From Zoogloeaceae bacterium (GTDB taxonomy: Bacteria > Pseudomonadota > Gammaproteobacteria > Burkholderiales > Rhodocyclaceae), in NCBI GenBank assembly GCA_031256795.1, contig JAIRPW010000022.1, positions 1-64,000 of the forward strand: a stretch of DNA of 64,000 nucleotides, given 5' to 3'. The notes under the pieces are model-generated. The model ran no database searches. It was given only the letters and a program-made list of their open reading frames with translations, and was not told the origin of the DNA. The translations under genes were made by a program, and so were the position numbers. Each line of letters starts with the position of its first letter. Positions within the stretch are counted from its first letter, which is position 1. Positions 53,688 to 62,243 of the stretch are shown here, in pieces.

Positions 53688-54304
53688 AAGTTCTTTTTTG
53701 GTTTTGCGCGCTGATTTTCCTTGTGTGTTCCGGCCTGACGCCCCGCGCCCGCGCGGAAGATATTTTGCAGGATATTCATGCTCGTTTGCGCCTTGCGCCC
53801 GTCATCCGGGGAGAATTTACCCAAAACCGGGAGTTGGCGCGCATCAAAAAACCGCTGGTCGCGCAAGGAAGATTTATCGTTGCGCGCGACTACGGAATGA
53901 TCTGGGAAACCCATGCTCCCTTTGCGCAGAGTTTCCGGCTGACCGAAAGCGAGATGATGCAAAGTAACGATCAGGGAGTGATGATGCGGCTTTCCGCCGG
54001 TCAGGAACCGATGGTTCGTGTTTTCAGCAATATTTTGTTCGCGGTGTTTTCCGGAAATGTTGCCGCGCTTGCGCGGTATTTCCACTATAGCGGCGAGGCG
54101 CGAGAGGGGCGCTGGCATGTCCGCTTTGTCCCGAAGGATGCGGGTTTGGCGCGGATGCTCCAGAGTCTGCTTCTTTCCGGCGCGCGGAATGTCGAAACCG
54201 TAGAAATGCAAAGCGCTGCGGGCGATACAACCCGCATTGACATTCGCGCGCAGTTTTATGAAGACGCGCTTTCCGCCGATGACCGGAAACGTTTTGATGA
54301 TTGA
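53684..54304 (+). CDS. apeL: LolA-like periplasmic carrier, APE cluster
   Basis: 206 residues; signal peptide of about 24 residues (LFWFCALIFLVCSGL, then ARA-E), and the LolA-type half-barrel with IRGEFTQNRELARIKKPLVAQGRF and YGMIWETHAPFAQSFRLTES. Such proteins are thought to carry the finished polyene lipid across the periplasm. ATGA overlap with the thioesterase gene. Confidence 0.88.
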   Translation: MKVLFWFCALIFLVCSGLTPRARAEDILQDIHARLRLAPVIRGEFTQNRELARIKKPLVAQGRFIVARDYGMIWETHAPFAQSFRLTESEMMQSNDQGVMMRLSAGQEPMVRVFSNILFAVFSGNVAALARYFHYSGEAREGRWHVRFVPKDAGLARMLQSLLLSGARNVETVEMQSAAGDTTRIDIRAQFYEDALSADDRKRFDD

Positions 54305-56639
54305 CTCCGAAAAATTTGCGCTTTGGCATCGCCGGGCGGCATTGTGCTGGCTCGTTTTTCTGGTTGCGGCCATCAGTTTTTTGCTGGGGGACGTCCAGGC
54401 GCTGAAACTTCGCGTCGACTCGGATTTGCTGGCGCTGCTACCGCAAAAAGAGAAGAACCCGCAGGAAGAAGCGGCGCTGAGGGCGCTTTCGCTGGAAGGG
54501 GAGCGGCAATGGGTTCTTCTTGTGAGCGCGCCTACGGAAGACGCAGCGCGCAAGGCTACGGCTCTGACGCGCAAGACGTTGGAAGCGTTGTCTTTTTTTC
54601 CGCAAGACGCCGCGGAGCATAGCCCCATAGACTTTTATGCGCCGTACCGATCGGGACTGCTGACGGACGCGGATCGGCAGTGGCTGGCGCGTGCCGCCCC
54701 TGAGGAACCGGTTACGCGGGCGTTGACGCTGGCCTACGCCCCTTTTTCGTCCAGTCCTCTTTCCTGGGAGAACGATCCCTTCGGCTTCTTTGGTAATTGG
54801 TTGCAGGGTTTGGGAGAGAGCAGCCCGCTGCGCTTATCCGGGGGAGAATTGATGACGGAATTCATGGGGAAATCTGTTGTCGCGTTGTTTTATTCCTTAC
54901 CGGGCAGCGCCTTTGACGCGAATATTCAGAGCGGGGTTACAGAAGCCCTGGCGGAGGCGCGGGACGTTGTGCGGCAAGCGTTTCCGGACGCGCGGCTGCT
55001 CTCCGCCGGGGTGGTTTTGCATGCCGCGGCAGCCAGTCGGCAGGCGCAAAAAGAGATGCGCCTGATTGGTCTGGGAGGGCTTGCGGGGACGTTGCTGCTT
55101 ATCGGTTTGATTTTTCAGAGCGCGCGCGCTCTGCAACTGATCGTTCTTTCTCTGGCAACGGGTTCTGTCGTTGCTCTGGCGGCCAGTTTTTTTCTTTTGG
55201 ATCGCTTGCATCTGCTTACGCTGGTATTTGGCGTGAGTCTGATTGGCGTCGCGGTTGATTACGCGATTCTTGTGTTTGCGCAGCATCTGGGACGCCGTGA
55301 ATCTCTCTGGCCGCGCTTTCGACGTATTCTGCCTACGCTTCTGGCCGCGCTTACCACTCCGATGCTGGCCTATTTATGTTTGGCGATTACGCCGTTTCCC
55401 GGTCTAAAGCAAATGGCGGTTTTTGCCGCCTTTGGAATTTTGGGCGCCTGGGCAAGCGTGCTTCTTTTTTATCCCTATTTACTCCCGGAACAATTGCAGG
55501 TTCCCAAAAGCGCGGGATACGCGACCCGGTTGCTTGAGTACTGGCCGCGCTGGCGGGGAAGCCGCGCGCAGTGGATTTTGGCTCTGCTTCTTCTCTTGCC
55601 GGTTTTAGTCGGTTTGACACGGCTTTCTGTCGAAGATGATATTCGTAGCCTGTTTTCTGGCGCCGCGCGCCTGATGGAAGAACAGCGCCAGGTCTCGGAA
55701 ATTTTGCGTTTGTCCAGTCCCGCGCAAATGTTTATTGTCTCCGCGCCGGATACGGAAACTTTGCTGCAAAGGGAAGAAAATTTGACAGCGCGTCTGCGCC
55801 AGCTCATAGCGGAAGGAAAGATGAGCGGTTTCGAGGCGGCCAGCCGTTGGTTGCCTTCGCAGGCGCGCCAGCGGGAAGCGCGCGCCCTTCAGTCCAAACT
55901 CACAGAAAGCCGTCGTCGGCTTGCGCAAACGCTGGGGCTTGCGCCGGATGCTCCGTTGGACTCGGACGATACGCATTCTGTTCCCTTGCTTACGCCAAAG
56001 GATTGGCTGGGCGCGCCGCATAGCCAGCCTCTGCGGTTTTTGTGGCTGGCTTCCGCCGAGGAAAATCACATGCCGCCATCGAGCCTGGTGCTTTTGCGGG
56101 GTCTGACTTCTCCGAACACGACCGGTCTCTTGCAAGCCATTGCGGACGCGCGGGAAGGCGTCCGCTTTGTGGATAAGACTTCCGAGGTTTCCAGTCTCAT
56201 GCAGCGCTATCGGTATTTGCTTACAAAGATATTGGCGCTTGTCTGTTTTCTGGTTCCTTTGGCGCTGGCTTTATTTTTTCGCCGTCAGGTTTGGCGCGTG
56301 ATCATGCCCGTTTTCCTTTCGGGCCTATTTACCCTGGCGCTGATGGGCTATCTTGCGCTTCCCGTGCAGATGCTTTCGCTTCTCGCTCTTTTTCTGACGT
56401 TAGGCATGGGAGTGGACTACGCCGTTTTTCTTCAGGCGCAGCAAAAGGAGGCGCATACCCTGCTTGCCACTACGCTGGCGGCGCTTCTTACCTTGCTTTC
56501 CTTTGGACTTTTGGCGCTTTCTGGAACGCCCGCGCTCGCCACGCTTGGCCTAACCGCGACCCTGGGGATCAGCTTTTCATGGATGCTGACCCCCTGTTTC
56601 TGTCGACAGGCAGACCCTGTCGCCCTCCGAGATTCCTGA
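54297..56639 (+). CDS. apeM: MMPL/RND-type inner-membrane exporter, APE cluster
   Basis: 780 residues. First membrane segment at about 17-35, then a large periplasmic domain (about 40-230), membrane block one (about 240-400), a second periplasmic domain (about 430-610) and membrane block two (about 625-770). Signature GVAVDYAILVFAQHLGRRE near 315 and GMGVDYAVFLQAQ near 705 mark the two repeated RND halves with their charged, proton-relay Asp residues. Expected to move the pigment or its precursor out of the inner membrane to the LolA-like carrier. Overlaps the LolA gene by 8 bp. Confidence 0.93.
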   Translation: MIDSEKFALWHRRAALCWLVFLVAAISFLLGDVQALKLRVDSDLLALLPQKEKNPQEEAALRALSLEGERQWVLLVSAPTEDAARKATALTRKTLEALSFFPQDAAEHSPIDFYAPYRSGLLTDADRQWLARAAPEEPVTRALTLAYAPFSSSPLSWENDPFGFFGNWLQGLGESSPLRLSGGELMTEFMGKSVVALFYSLPGSAFDANIQSGVTEALAEARDVVRQAFPDARLLSAGVVLHAAAASRQAQKEMRLIGLGGLAGTLLLIGLIFQSARALQLIVLSLATGSVVALAASFFLLDRLHLLTLVFGVSLIGVAVDYAILVFAQHLGRRESLWPRFRRILPTLLAALTTPMLAYLCLAITPFPGLKQMAVFAAFGILGAWASVLLFYPYLLPEQLQVPKSAGYATRLLEYWPRWRGSRAQWILALLLLLPVLVGLTRLSVEDDIRSLFSGAARLMEEQRQVSEILRLSSPAQMFIVSAPDTETLLQREENLTARLRQLIAEGKMSGFEAASRWLPSQARQREARALQSKLTESRRRLAQTLGLAPDAPLDSDDTHSVPLLTPKDWLGAPHSQPLRFLWLASAEENHMPPSSLVLLRGLTSPNTTGLLQAIADAREGVRFVDKTSEVSSLMQRYRYLLTKILALVCFLVPLALALFFRRQVWRVIMPVFLSGLFTLALMGYLALPVQMLSLLALFLTLGMGVDYAVFLQAQQKEAHTLLATTLAALLTLLSFGLLALSGTPALATLGLTATLGISFSWMLTPCFCRQADPVALRDS

Positions 56640-56698
56640 CGTGCCGCCATGCGCTAGAATCTTTTTTGTTTCATCCACTCTTTTGGAGAGGGAATGTG

Positions 56699-57967
56699 AT
56701 GCGAAGTGAATCTCTTGAAACCATCATCATCGGCGCTGGCCCTGCCGGAGCGGTTGCGGCGGGTTTGTTGCGCCGCGCGGGACGCTCGGTGACCGTATTG
56801 GAAAAAGCTCAATTTCCTCGGTTTGTCATTGGGGAAAGCCTTTTGCCGCAGAGTATGGCCTACCTTGAGGCTGCCGGAATGTTGCAAGACGTGATTGAGG
56901 CGGGCTTTCAGTTTAAGAATGGCGCGGCATTCGCCTGTGACCAGAAGCGCGCCTCTTTTGATTTTCGCCGGAAATTCACGCCTGGCTGGGGGACAACCTG
57001 CCAGGTTCCGCGCGCGCCTTTCGATAAGCTGCTGGCGGACGCCGCCGCGCGTCAGGGCGCGGATATTCGCTATGGACACGAGGTCACGGCCCTAAGTTTT
57101 TCAGACGGAAAACCCGAATTGCGCGTTGCCGCGCCGGAAGGGGAATACCGCATTTCTGGCGTCTTTGTTCTGGACGCTTCCGGCTATGGACGGGTATTGC
57201 CGCGTCTTCTCGGACTGGAAATTCCTTCGGCATTGCCCGCGCGGCAAGCGATTTTCACGCACATTGAAGATCGTATTGCCGAAGACCCTGCGGCCATTGC
57301 TTTCGACGCTTTCGAGCGGGAAAAAATTCTGATTTCTGTGCATCCGCAAGAAAGCGATATTTGGTACTGGCTGATCCCTTTCTCTAACGGGCGTTCTTCG
57401 CTGGGCGTAGTTGGCCGCCGCGCGCAGTTTGACCAGAATCCGAATGAGGAGGATCAGGCGCAGCTGCGGCGCAGAGTTGCGGAAGCGCCGAATCTCGCGC
57501 GGCTTTTGCGGAACGCGGTCTGGGATACTCCGGTACGGCGGGTCACGGACTACTCGGCCAATGTCAAAACGCTTGCCGGAGCGGGGTTTGCCTTGCTGGG
57601 CAACGCGGGAGAATTCCTTGATCCGGTATTTTCTTCTGGCGTTACGATTGCCTTTAAATCTGCGGACTTGGCGGTTTCCACCCTCCTGCGCCAGCTGGCG
57701 GGCGAGGCGGTCGACTGGCAGCGCGACTACGCCGCCCCCTTGATGCAAGGGGTGGAAACGTTCCGCGCCTTCGTGAATGCGTGGTACGACGGGAAACTGC
57801 AAGACATTATTTTTTATCCGGAGAAACAGCCGGACGTTGAATGCATGATTTCCTCTGTGCTGGCTGGTTACGCCTGGGATACGGACAATCCGTTTGTCGC
57901 TCGTCCGGTGCGGAAACTGGACGCGCTTGCGCAAGCCATTCGCGCAGAAACTGCGTCAGCCGAATGA
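56699..57967 (+). CDS. FAD-dependent oxidoreductase with halogenase-like motifs, APE cluster
   Basis: 422 residues. The Rossmann motif IIIGAGPAGAVAAGLL (about 9-24) binds FAD. GESLLPQSM near 45-53 and AGFQFKNGAAF (Lys73) resemble the region holding the catalytic Lys of flavin-dependent halogenases of the phenol/pyrrole type. DIWYWLIPFSNG (222-227) fits the WxWxIP signature. GNAGEFLDPVFSSGV (about 301-315) completes the FAD site. Halogenase motifs are not unique to halogenases, so it could also be a hydroxylase or reductase. If it halogenates, the pigment would resemble xanthomonadin, which is brominated. GGAGAGGG precedes the ATG. ATGA overlap with the next gene. Confidence 0.82.
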   Translation: MRSESLETIIIGAGPAGAVAAGLLRRAGRSVTVLEKAQFPRFVIGESLLPQSMAYLEAAGMLQDVIEAGFQFKNGAAFACDQKRASFDFRRKFTPGWGTTCQVPRAPFDKLLADAAARQGADIRYGHEVTALSFSDGKPELRVAAPEGEYRISGVFVLDASGYGRVLPRLLGLEIPSALPARQAIFTHIEDRIAEDPAAIAFDAFEREKILISVHPQESDIWYWLIPFSNGRSSLGVVGRRAQFDQNPNEEDQAQLRRRVAEAPNLARLLRNAVWDTPVRRVTDYSANVKTLAGAGFALLGNAGEFLDPVFSSGVTIAFKSADLAVSTLLRQLAGEAVDWQRDYAAPLMQGVETFRAFVNAWYDGKLQDIIFYPEKQPDVECMISSVLAGYAWDTDNPFVARPVRKLDALAQAIRAETASAE

Positions 57968-58536
57968 AATCGCGCGCCTATTTTACGAAGTACCGCGCCT
58001 GGTTGCCGCTGGCGGCGTTTTGTCTGCTTGGGGGCTGCGCGGATTTGGCGTTGCGTTTTGACTTTCCGGATTGGCTTGCCATTGCGCCGAAAGCGCTTGG
58101 GGCGCGCACACTGGAGCAGCAAATGCTTCTTCATTTGCCCAACCAGGAAACGCGCGCGCTGGAGACCGTTCTGGAAATTTCGGAAGATCATCTTGATATG
58201 GCGCTGCTGGCTTTCGGTATGCGTCTCGCCACCATAAGCTATGACGGTCGGGACGTTTACGAGACCAGTTACGCGCCGATAGGGTTTCCTTTCCGCCGGA
58301 TGATCCGCGATTTTTTGCTGGTTGCGGCGCCGATGCCTGAAATTATCGCCGCGCTGCCTTCGGGATGGCAGGCGGAGGAGTCCCGGCAGGGAGAAAATTG
58401 TCTGCGTGAGTTTCACGAAAATGGCAAGCCGCTGATTCGCATCCTCTACGAGACTTGTTCTCCCTGGCGCGGGCGGGTGCGTTTTTCCCATATACGCCTG
58501 GGGTATCAACTGACTCTGGATACGCATGAACTTTGA
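57964..58536 (+). CDS. apeN: DUF3261 lipoprotein, APE cluster
   Basis: 190 residues; N-terminal signal with lipobox LGGC (Cys about 26). The fold-level features are LLHLPNQETRALETVLEISED, DGRDVYETSYAPIGFPFRRMI and the end GRVRFSHIRLGYQL, typical of DUF3261. Probably an outer-membrane lipoprotein receiving the pigment, analogous to LolB. It overlaps the next KS gene by 11 bp. Confidence 0.87.
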   Translation: MKSRAYFTKYRAWLPLAAFCLLGGCADLALRFDFPDWLAIAPKALGARTLEQQMLLHLPNQETRALETVLEISEDHLDMALLAFGMRLATISYDGRDVYETSYAPIGFPFRRMIRDFLLVAAPMPEIIAALPSGWQAEESRQGENCLREFHENGKPLIRILYETCSPWRGRVRFSHIRLGYQLTLDTHEL

Positions 58537-59728
58537 TTGCGCCGCGTACCTGCATCCGCCCGGCATTTTATGCGCCCTGGGGGACGCGCTTCCGGAAATT
58601 TCCGGGCGTCTTTTTGCCGGGAGCGCGCCGGGGATGCGGGTTACAGAGGCATATAGTCCGGGTTCTCCTTTGCTTCTTGGCGAAGTCGCCGCCGATCTTC
58701 CAGAACTGGCCGTATTTCCAGAAATGGATCGGTCGCGCAATAACGCGCTGCTGCTCGCGGCTTTTGCGCGGATTGAAGCGGACTATTGCCGCTTGGCCGC
58801 AGGATTGCCAAAGCGGCGCGTTGCGATCGTAATCGGATCTTCCACCTCGGGGATTTTCGAGAGTGAAAACGCGGTGCGTCATCTGGAAAGCGCGGGGTTT
58901 TGGCCGTCTGGCTTCCGCTATGAACAGCAGGAGCTTGGTTCGCCGTCACAGGCGCTTGCCCGCCAACTGGGCATACAGGGCGCGGCCTGGACGGTATCCA
59001 CCGCATGTACCTCAGGCGCAAAAGCGCTGATTTCCGGGGCGCGGCTCCTGAAAGCCGATCTTGCCGATTTGGTGATTGCCGGAGGCGTGGATACCCTGGC
59101 GCGGTTTACGGTTGCCGGTTTTTCCGCGTTGGGCGCCGTTTCTCCTTCGAGATGTCTGCCTTTCTCCGCCAATCGGTGCGGGATCAACATTGGCGAAGCC
59201 GCCGCGTTGTTTCTGATGACGCGGGAAGCCCCGGCGCAAAGCGCGGCGATTCGTCTTTCCGGCTGGGGGGAAAGCTCAGACGGGTATCACATTTCCGCGC
59301 CGGACCCTGCCGGGCGCGGCGCGCTGCGCGCGATCCGCGCGGCATTGCGCGAAGCGAAACTCGCGCCAGAAGCGATTGGCTATGTCAACTTACATGGTAC
59401 GGCGACGGCGCAAAATGACGCGATGGAAGCCAAAGTCATGGCGGAAATTTTTCCGCCGAACACGCCAATGAGTTCTACGAAACCTCTGACTGGTCATACG
59501 CTGGGCGCGTCCGGCGCGTTGGAAGCGGGGCTTTGCTGGCTTGTTTTGGCCGATCATGACCGCCGTTTGCCTCCTCATGTCTGGGATGGACGTCCTGACC
59601 AGGAATTGCCGCCGCTTGGACTGGTCGCACCGGGGATAACCGCGCCTTCTTCGCTGCGTAGCGTTTTGTCGACTTCGTTCGCTTTTGGCGGTAGCAACGT
59701 GGCGCTGATTTTGGAAAGGGAATTTTGA
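58526..59728 (+). CDS. apeO: Beta-ketoacyl-ACP synthase (elongating KS), APE cluster
   Basis: 400 residues; active Cys in VSTACTSGAKAL (about 157), His in LHGTATAQND (about 291) and His in GHTLGASGALEAG (about 327), i.e. the complete Cys-His-His triad. It condenses malonyl units to the ACP-bound chain and is expected to work with the chain-length-factor-like protein. FabF-type thiolase fold. Confidence 0.93.
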   Translation: MNFDCAAYLHPPGILCALGDALPEISGRLFAGSAPGMRVTEAYSPGSPLLLGEVAADLPELAVFPEMDRSRNNALLLAAFARIEADYCRLAAGLPKRRVAIVIGSSTSGIFESENAVRHLESAGFWPSGFRYEQQELGSPSQALARQLGIQGAAWTVSTACTSGAKALISGARLLKADLADLVIAGGVDTLARFTVAGFSALGAVSPSRCLPFSANRCGINIGEAAALFLMTREAPAQSAAIRLSGWGESSDGYHISAPDPAGRGALRAIRAALREAKLAPEAIGYVNLHGTATAQNDAMEAKVMAEIFPPNTPMSSTKPLTGHTLGASGALEAGLCWLVLADHDRRLPPHVWDGRPDQELPPLGLVAPGITAPSSLRSVLSTSFAFGGSNVALILEREF

Positions 59729-59731
59729 CTT

Positions 59732-60193
59732 ATGCCGAATCGCTTTCTTCCTCTGGAAGCCTATTTACCCCATCGCAGCCCCATGATTCTGCTGGATCGT
59801 GTTTTAGAGGCGGAGTCCGGGCGCATCGTGTGTTCCGTCACGCCGCGCGCCGACAGTCAATTTTGCCGCAACGGTGTCGTACCCGCCTATGTAGGCGTGG
59901 AATACATGGCGCAAGCGGTTGGCGCGCTGGAGGGCTGGACGTCCCGGCAAAGCGGCGGCGACGTAAAAATCGGTTTTTTGGTTTCGGTGCGGAAGTACAG
60001 CGCCCGCATCCCAGGTTTTTCAACCGGCGTCACGCTTATCGTGGAAGCTAGGGAAGAATACCGGGATACGGCAGGCTTGGGCATCATGGATTGCGTGATT
60101 TATCATCAGTTCCCGGAAGTTGCCGTGGCCGAGGCGACCCTAACGGTTTTCCAGCCCCATGACCTGAATTCTTATCTGACGGAGAGTGCATGA
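59732..60193 (+). CDS. apeP: 3-hydroxyacyl-ACP dehydratase (hotdog), APE cluster
   Basis: 153 residues; LPHRSPMILLDRVLE carries the catalytic His (about 14) and AYVGVEYMAQAVGAL the conserved Glu/Asp (about 57) of FabZ/FabA-type dehydratases. Produces the trans double bond in each cycle; together with the fused ApeI domain it would form the dehydratase pair. ATGA overlap with the ketoreductase gene. Confidence 0.92.
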   Translation: MPNRFLPLEAYLPHRSPMILLDRVLEAESGRIVCSVTPRADSQFCRNGVVPAYVGVEYMAQAVGALEGWTSRQSGGDVKIGFLVSVRKYSARIPGFSTGVTLIVEAREEYRDTAGLGIMDCVIYHQFPEVAVAEATLTVFQPHDLNSYLTESA

Positions 60194-60924
60194 CGAATTC
60201 TTCCGCCTCTGTGTTGATCACGGGCGCTTCACAAGGCATTGGCGAGGCGATTGCCCGGCGCGTAGCTGACGAAGGCTATCTGCCTATTCTGCATGGCCGC
60301 AACCGGAATCGGCTTGAAGCCTTGGCAAACGAACTGGCTGCTTGTACCGGCGCTTCCCCGCGTGTGCTGATTTTTGACGTATCCGAGCGCGAAAATGCCC
60401 GCGCTACGCTTCTCGCGGATGTGGAAGCGCATGGAGCGTACTATGGGGTCGTTCTGAACGCGGGCATTACCGCCGACTGCGCTTTTCCGTCTATGACGGA
60501 AGAAGAATGGGATAGCGTTCTTGGCGTCAATCTGGATGGTTTCTATAACGTCCTGCATCCGCTGATTATGCCGATGGTGCAGACCCGGAGAGGCGGGCGT
60601 ATCGTGGTGATGTCTTCGCTTTCCGGGCAGACGGGGAATCGTGGGCAGGTCAATTACAGCGCGGCCAAGGCGGGTCTCATCGGCGCGGCAAAAGCATTGG
60701 CTGTGGAATTGGCCAGACGCCGGATCACCGTAAATTGCGTTGCGCCCGGACTGATTGAGACTCCGATGATTCAGGATGCGGAAATAGAGCGCATTTTGCC
60801 GATGATTCCCGCGCAGCGTGTGGGAAAGCCGGAGGAAGTCGCGGCGGTTGTCAGCTTTCTGCTTTCGGAAAGCGCCTCCTACATTACCCGGCAAGTCATT
60901 GGCGTCAATGGGGGAATGTTGTGA
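60190..60924 (+). CDS. apeQ: 3-oxoacyl-ACP reductase (FabG-type), APE cluster
   Basis: 244 residues; TGASQGIGEAIA nucleotide-binding motif, LNAGIT, and the catalytic Ser/Tyr/Lys in VVMSSLSGQTG and YSAAKAGLIG. C-terminal VAPGLIETPM and the end VIGVNGGML as in FabG. Reduces the beta-keto group with NADPH. ATGA overlap with the next gene. Confidence 0.95.
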   Translation: MTNSSASVLITGASQGIGEAIARRVADEGYLPILHGRNRNRLEALANELAACTGASPRVLIFDVSERENARATLLADVEAHGAYYGVVLNAGITADCAFPSMTEEEWDSVLGVNLDGFYNVLHPLIMPMVQTRRGGRIVVMSSLSGQTGNRGQVNYSAAKAGLIGAAKALAVELARRRITVNCVAPGLIETPMIQDAEIERILPMIPAQRVGKPEEVAAVVSFLLSESASYITRQVIGVNGGML

Positions 60925-62159
60925 TGAAGCGCCGGGTCGTCGTGACGGGCATGGCGGGCATTAGTCCGCTGGGGTGTGATTGGCGGGATATTCTGCGCGC
61001 GCTGAAGACATGCCGAAACGCGGTGCGCGTGATGCGCGAATGGGAGGATATTACGGGCTTGCGCACTTGCCTGGGCGCGCCCGCCGCGCCTTTCGACCTG
61101 CCTTTGGAGCGTTATACGCGCAAAGCCATGCGCAGCATGGGGCGTATCGCGCAGATGGCTTGCCGCGCCGCCGAACTGGCGCTGGAGGACGCCGGTCTGC
61201 TGGAAGAAACAGCCTTTCTGAGATCGGGGCGTGTCGGGGTTTCTTATGGTTCTTCCGCAGGATCGCTTGCCTCTATTGCCGATTTCGGGCGCATGATTGA
61301 CAGCCGCGCCGTATCCGGACTCAACGCGAACAGCTATGTCCGCATGATGCCGCATACCGCTCCCGCCAATATCGCCGTATTTTTTGGTTTGCGGGGCAGA
61401 ATTCATACGACTTCCAGCGCTTGTACTTCTGGAAGTCAAGGTATCGGTTATGCCTATGAAACGATTGCGCATGGACATGCTGACGCCATGATTGCGGGCG
61501 GCGCGGAGGAGCTTGACGCTGCGGATGCCGCCGTTTTCGACACTTTGTTTGCCACCAGCACAAGAAACGCTGCGCCGCAGAGTACCCCGCGTCCCTATGA
61601 CCGGGATCGCGACGGTCTGGTTATCGGCGAAGGCGCTGGCGCGCTGATTCTGGAAGAATATGAACACGCCCGCGCGCGCGGCGCGAATTTACTGGCGGAA
61701 GTCATCGGATTCGGCACCAATTGCGACGGCGCGCACATTACGCAGCCTTGCGCGGAGACAATGGCCGTCGCGCTTCGTCTGGCGCTTGCGGACGCGAGCC
61801 TGCCGCCGCAGGCGATTGCCTATGTGAATGGCCATGGTACGGCTACCGAAGTCGGCGATATTGCGGAAAGTCAGGCTACGCATGCCGTTTTCGGCGGGAA
61901 GACGCCGTTTTCTTCGCTGAAAAGCTATATTGGCCATACCCTGGGAGCGGCGGGCGCTCTGGAGGCATGGTGGACTATTGCCATGATGCGGGAGAACTGG
62001 TTTGCTCCCACCCTGAATCTTGACCATCTTGATCCGCGCTGCGCCGAACTGGACTATCTTGTCGGCGGCGGGCGCGCGCTTGAATGCGAATACGTGATGA
62101 CGAACAACTTCGCTTTCGGGGGGATCAACACCTCGCTGATTTTTCGGCGGACGCCATAG
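60921..62159 (+). CDS. apeR: Beta-ketoacyl-ACP synthase (second KS), APE cluster
   Basis: 412 residues; TSSACTSGSQGIGYAYE (Cys about 162), NGHGTATEVGD (His about 302) and YIGHTLGAAGALEAW (His about 338) keep the full triad. FabF-like. In the characterised E. coli system this KS helps initiation or an alternative elongation step; the exact share here is inferred. Last gene of the operon. Confidence 0.92.
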   Translation: MMKRRVVVTGMAGISPLGCDWRDILRALKTCRNAVRVMREWEDITGLRTCLGAPAAPFDLPLERYTRKAMRSMGRIAQMACRAAELALEDAGLLEETAFLRSGRVGVSYGSSAGSLASIADFGRMIDSRAVSGLNANSYVRMMPHTAPANIAVFFGLRGRIHTTSSACTSGSQGIGYAYETIAHGHADAMIAGGAEELDAADAAVFDTLFATSTRNAAPQSTPRPYDRDRDGLVIGEGAGALILEEYEHARARGANLLAEVIGFGTNCDGAHITQPCAETMAVALRLALADASLPPQAIAYVNGHGTATEVGDIAESQATHAVFGGKTPFSSLKSYIGHTLGAAGALEAWWTIAMMRENWFAPTLNLDHLDPRCAELDYLVGGGRALECEYVMTNNFAFGGINTSLIFRRTP

Positions 62160-62243
62160 CGTCGGCGCGCGCTTTTGTTTCAGAAGCCAGACTTGCGGGC
62201 ATGAGAAAGCCGGAGTGCGTTTTTTCCGGGAGAGAAAGACAGA

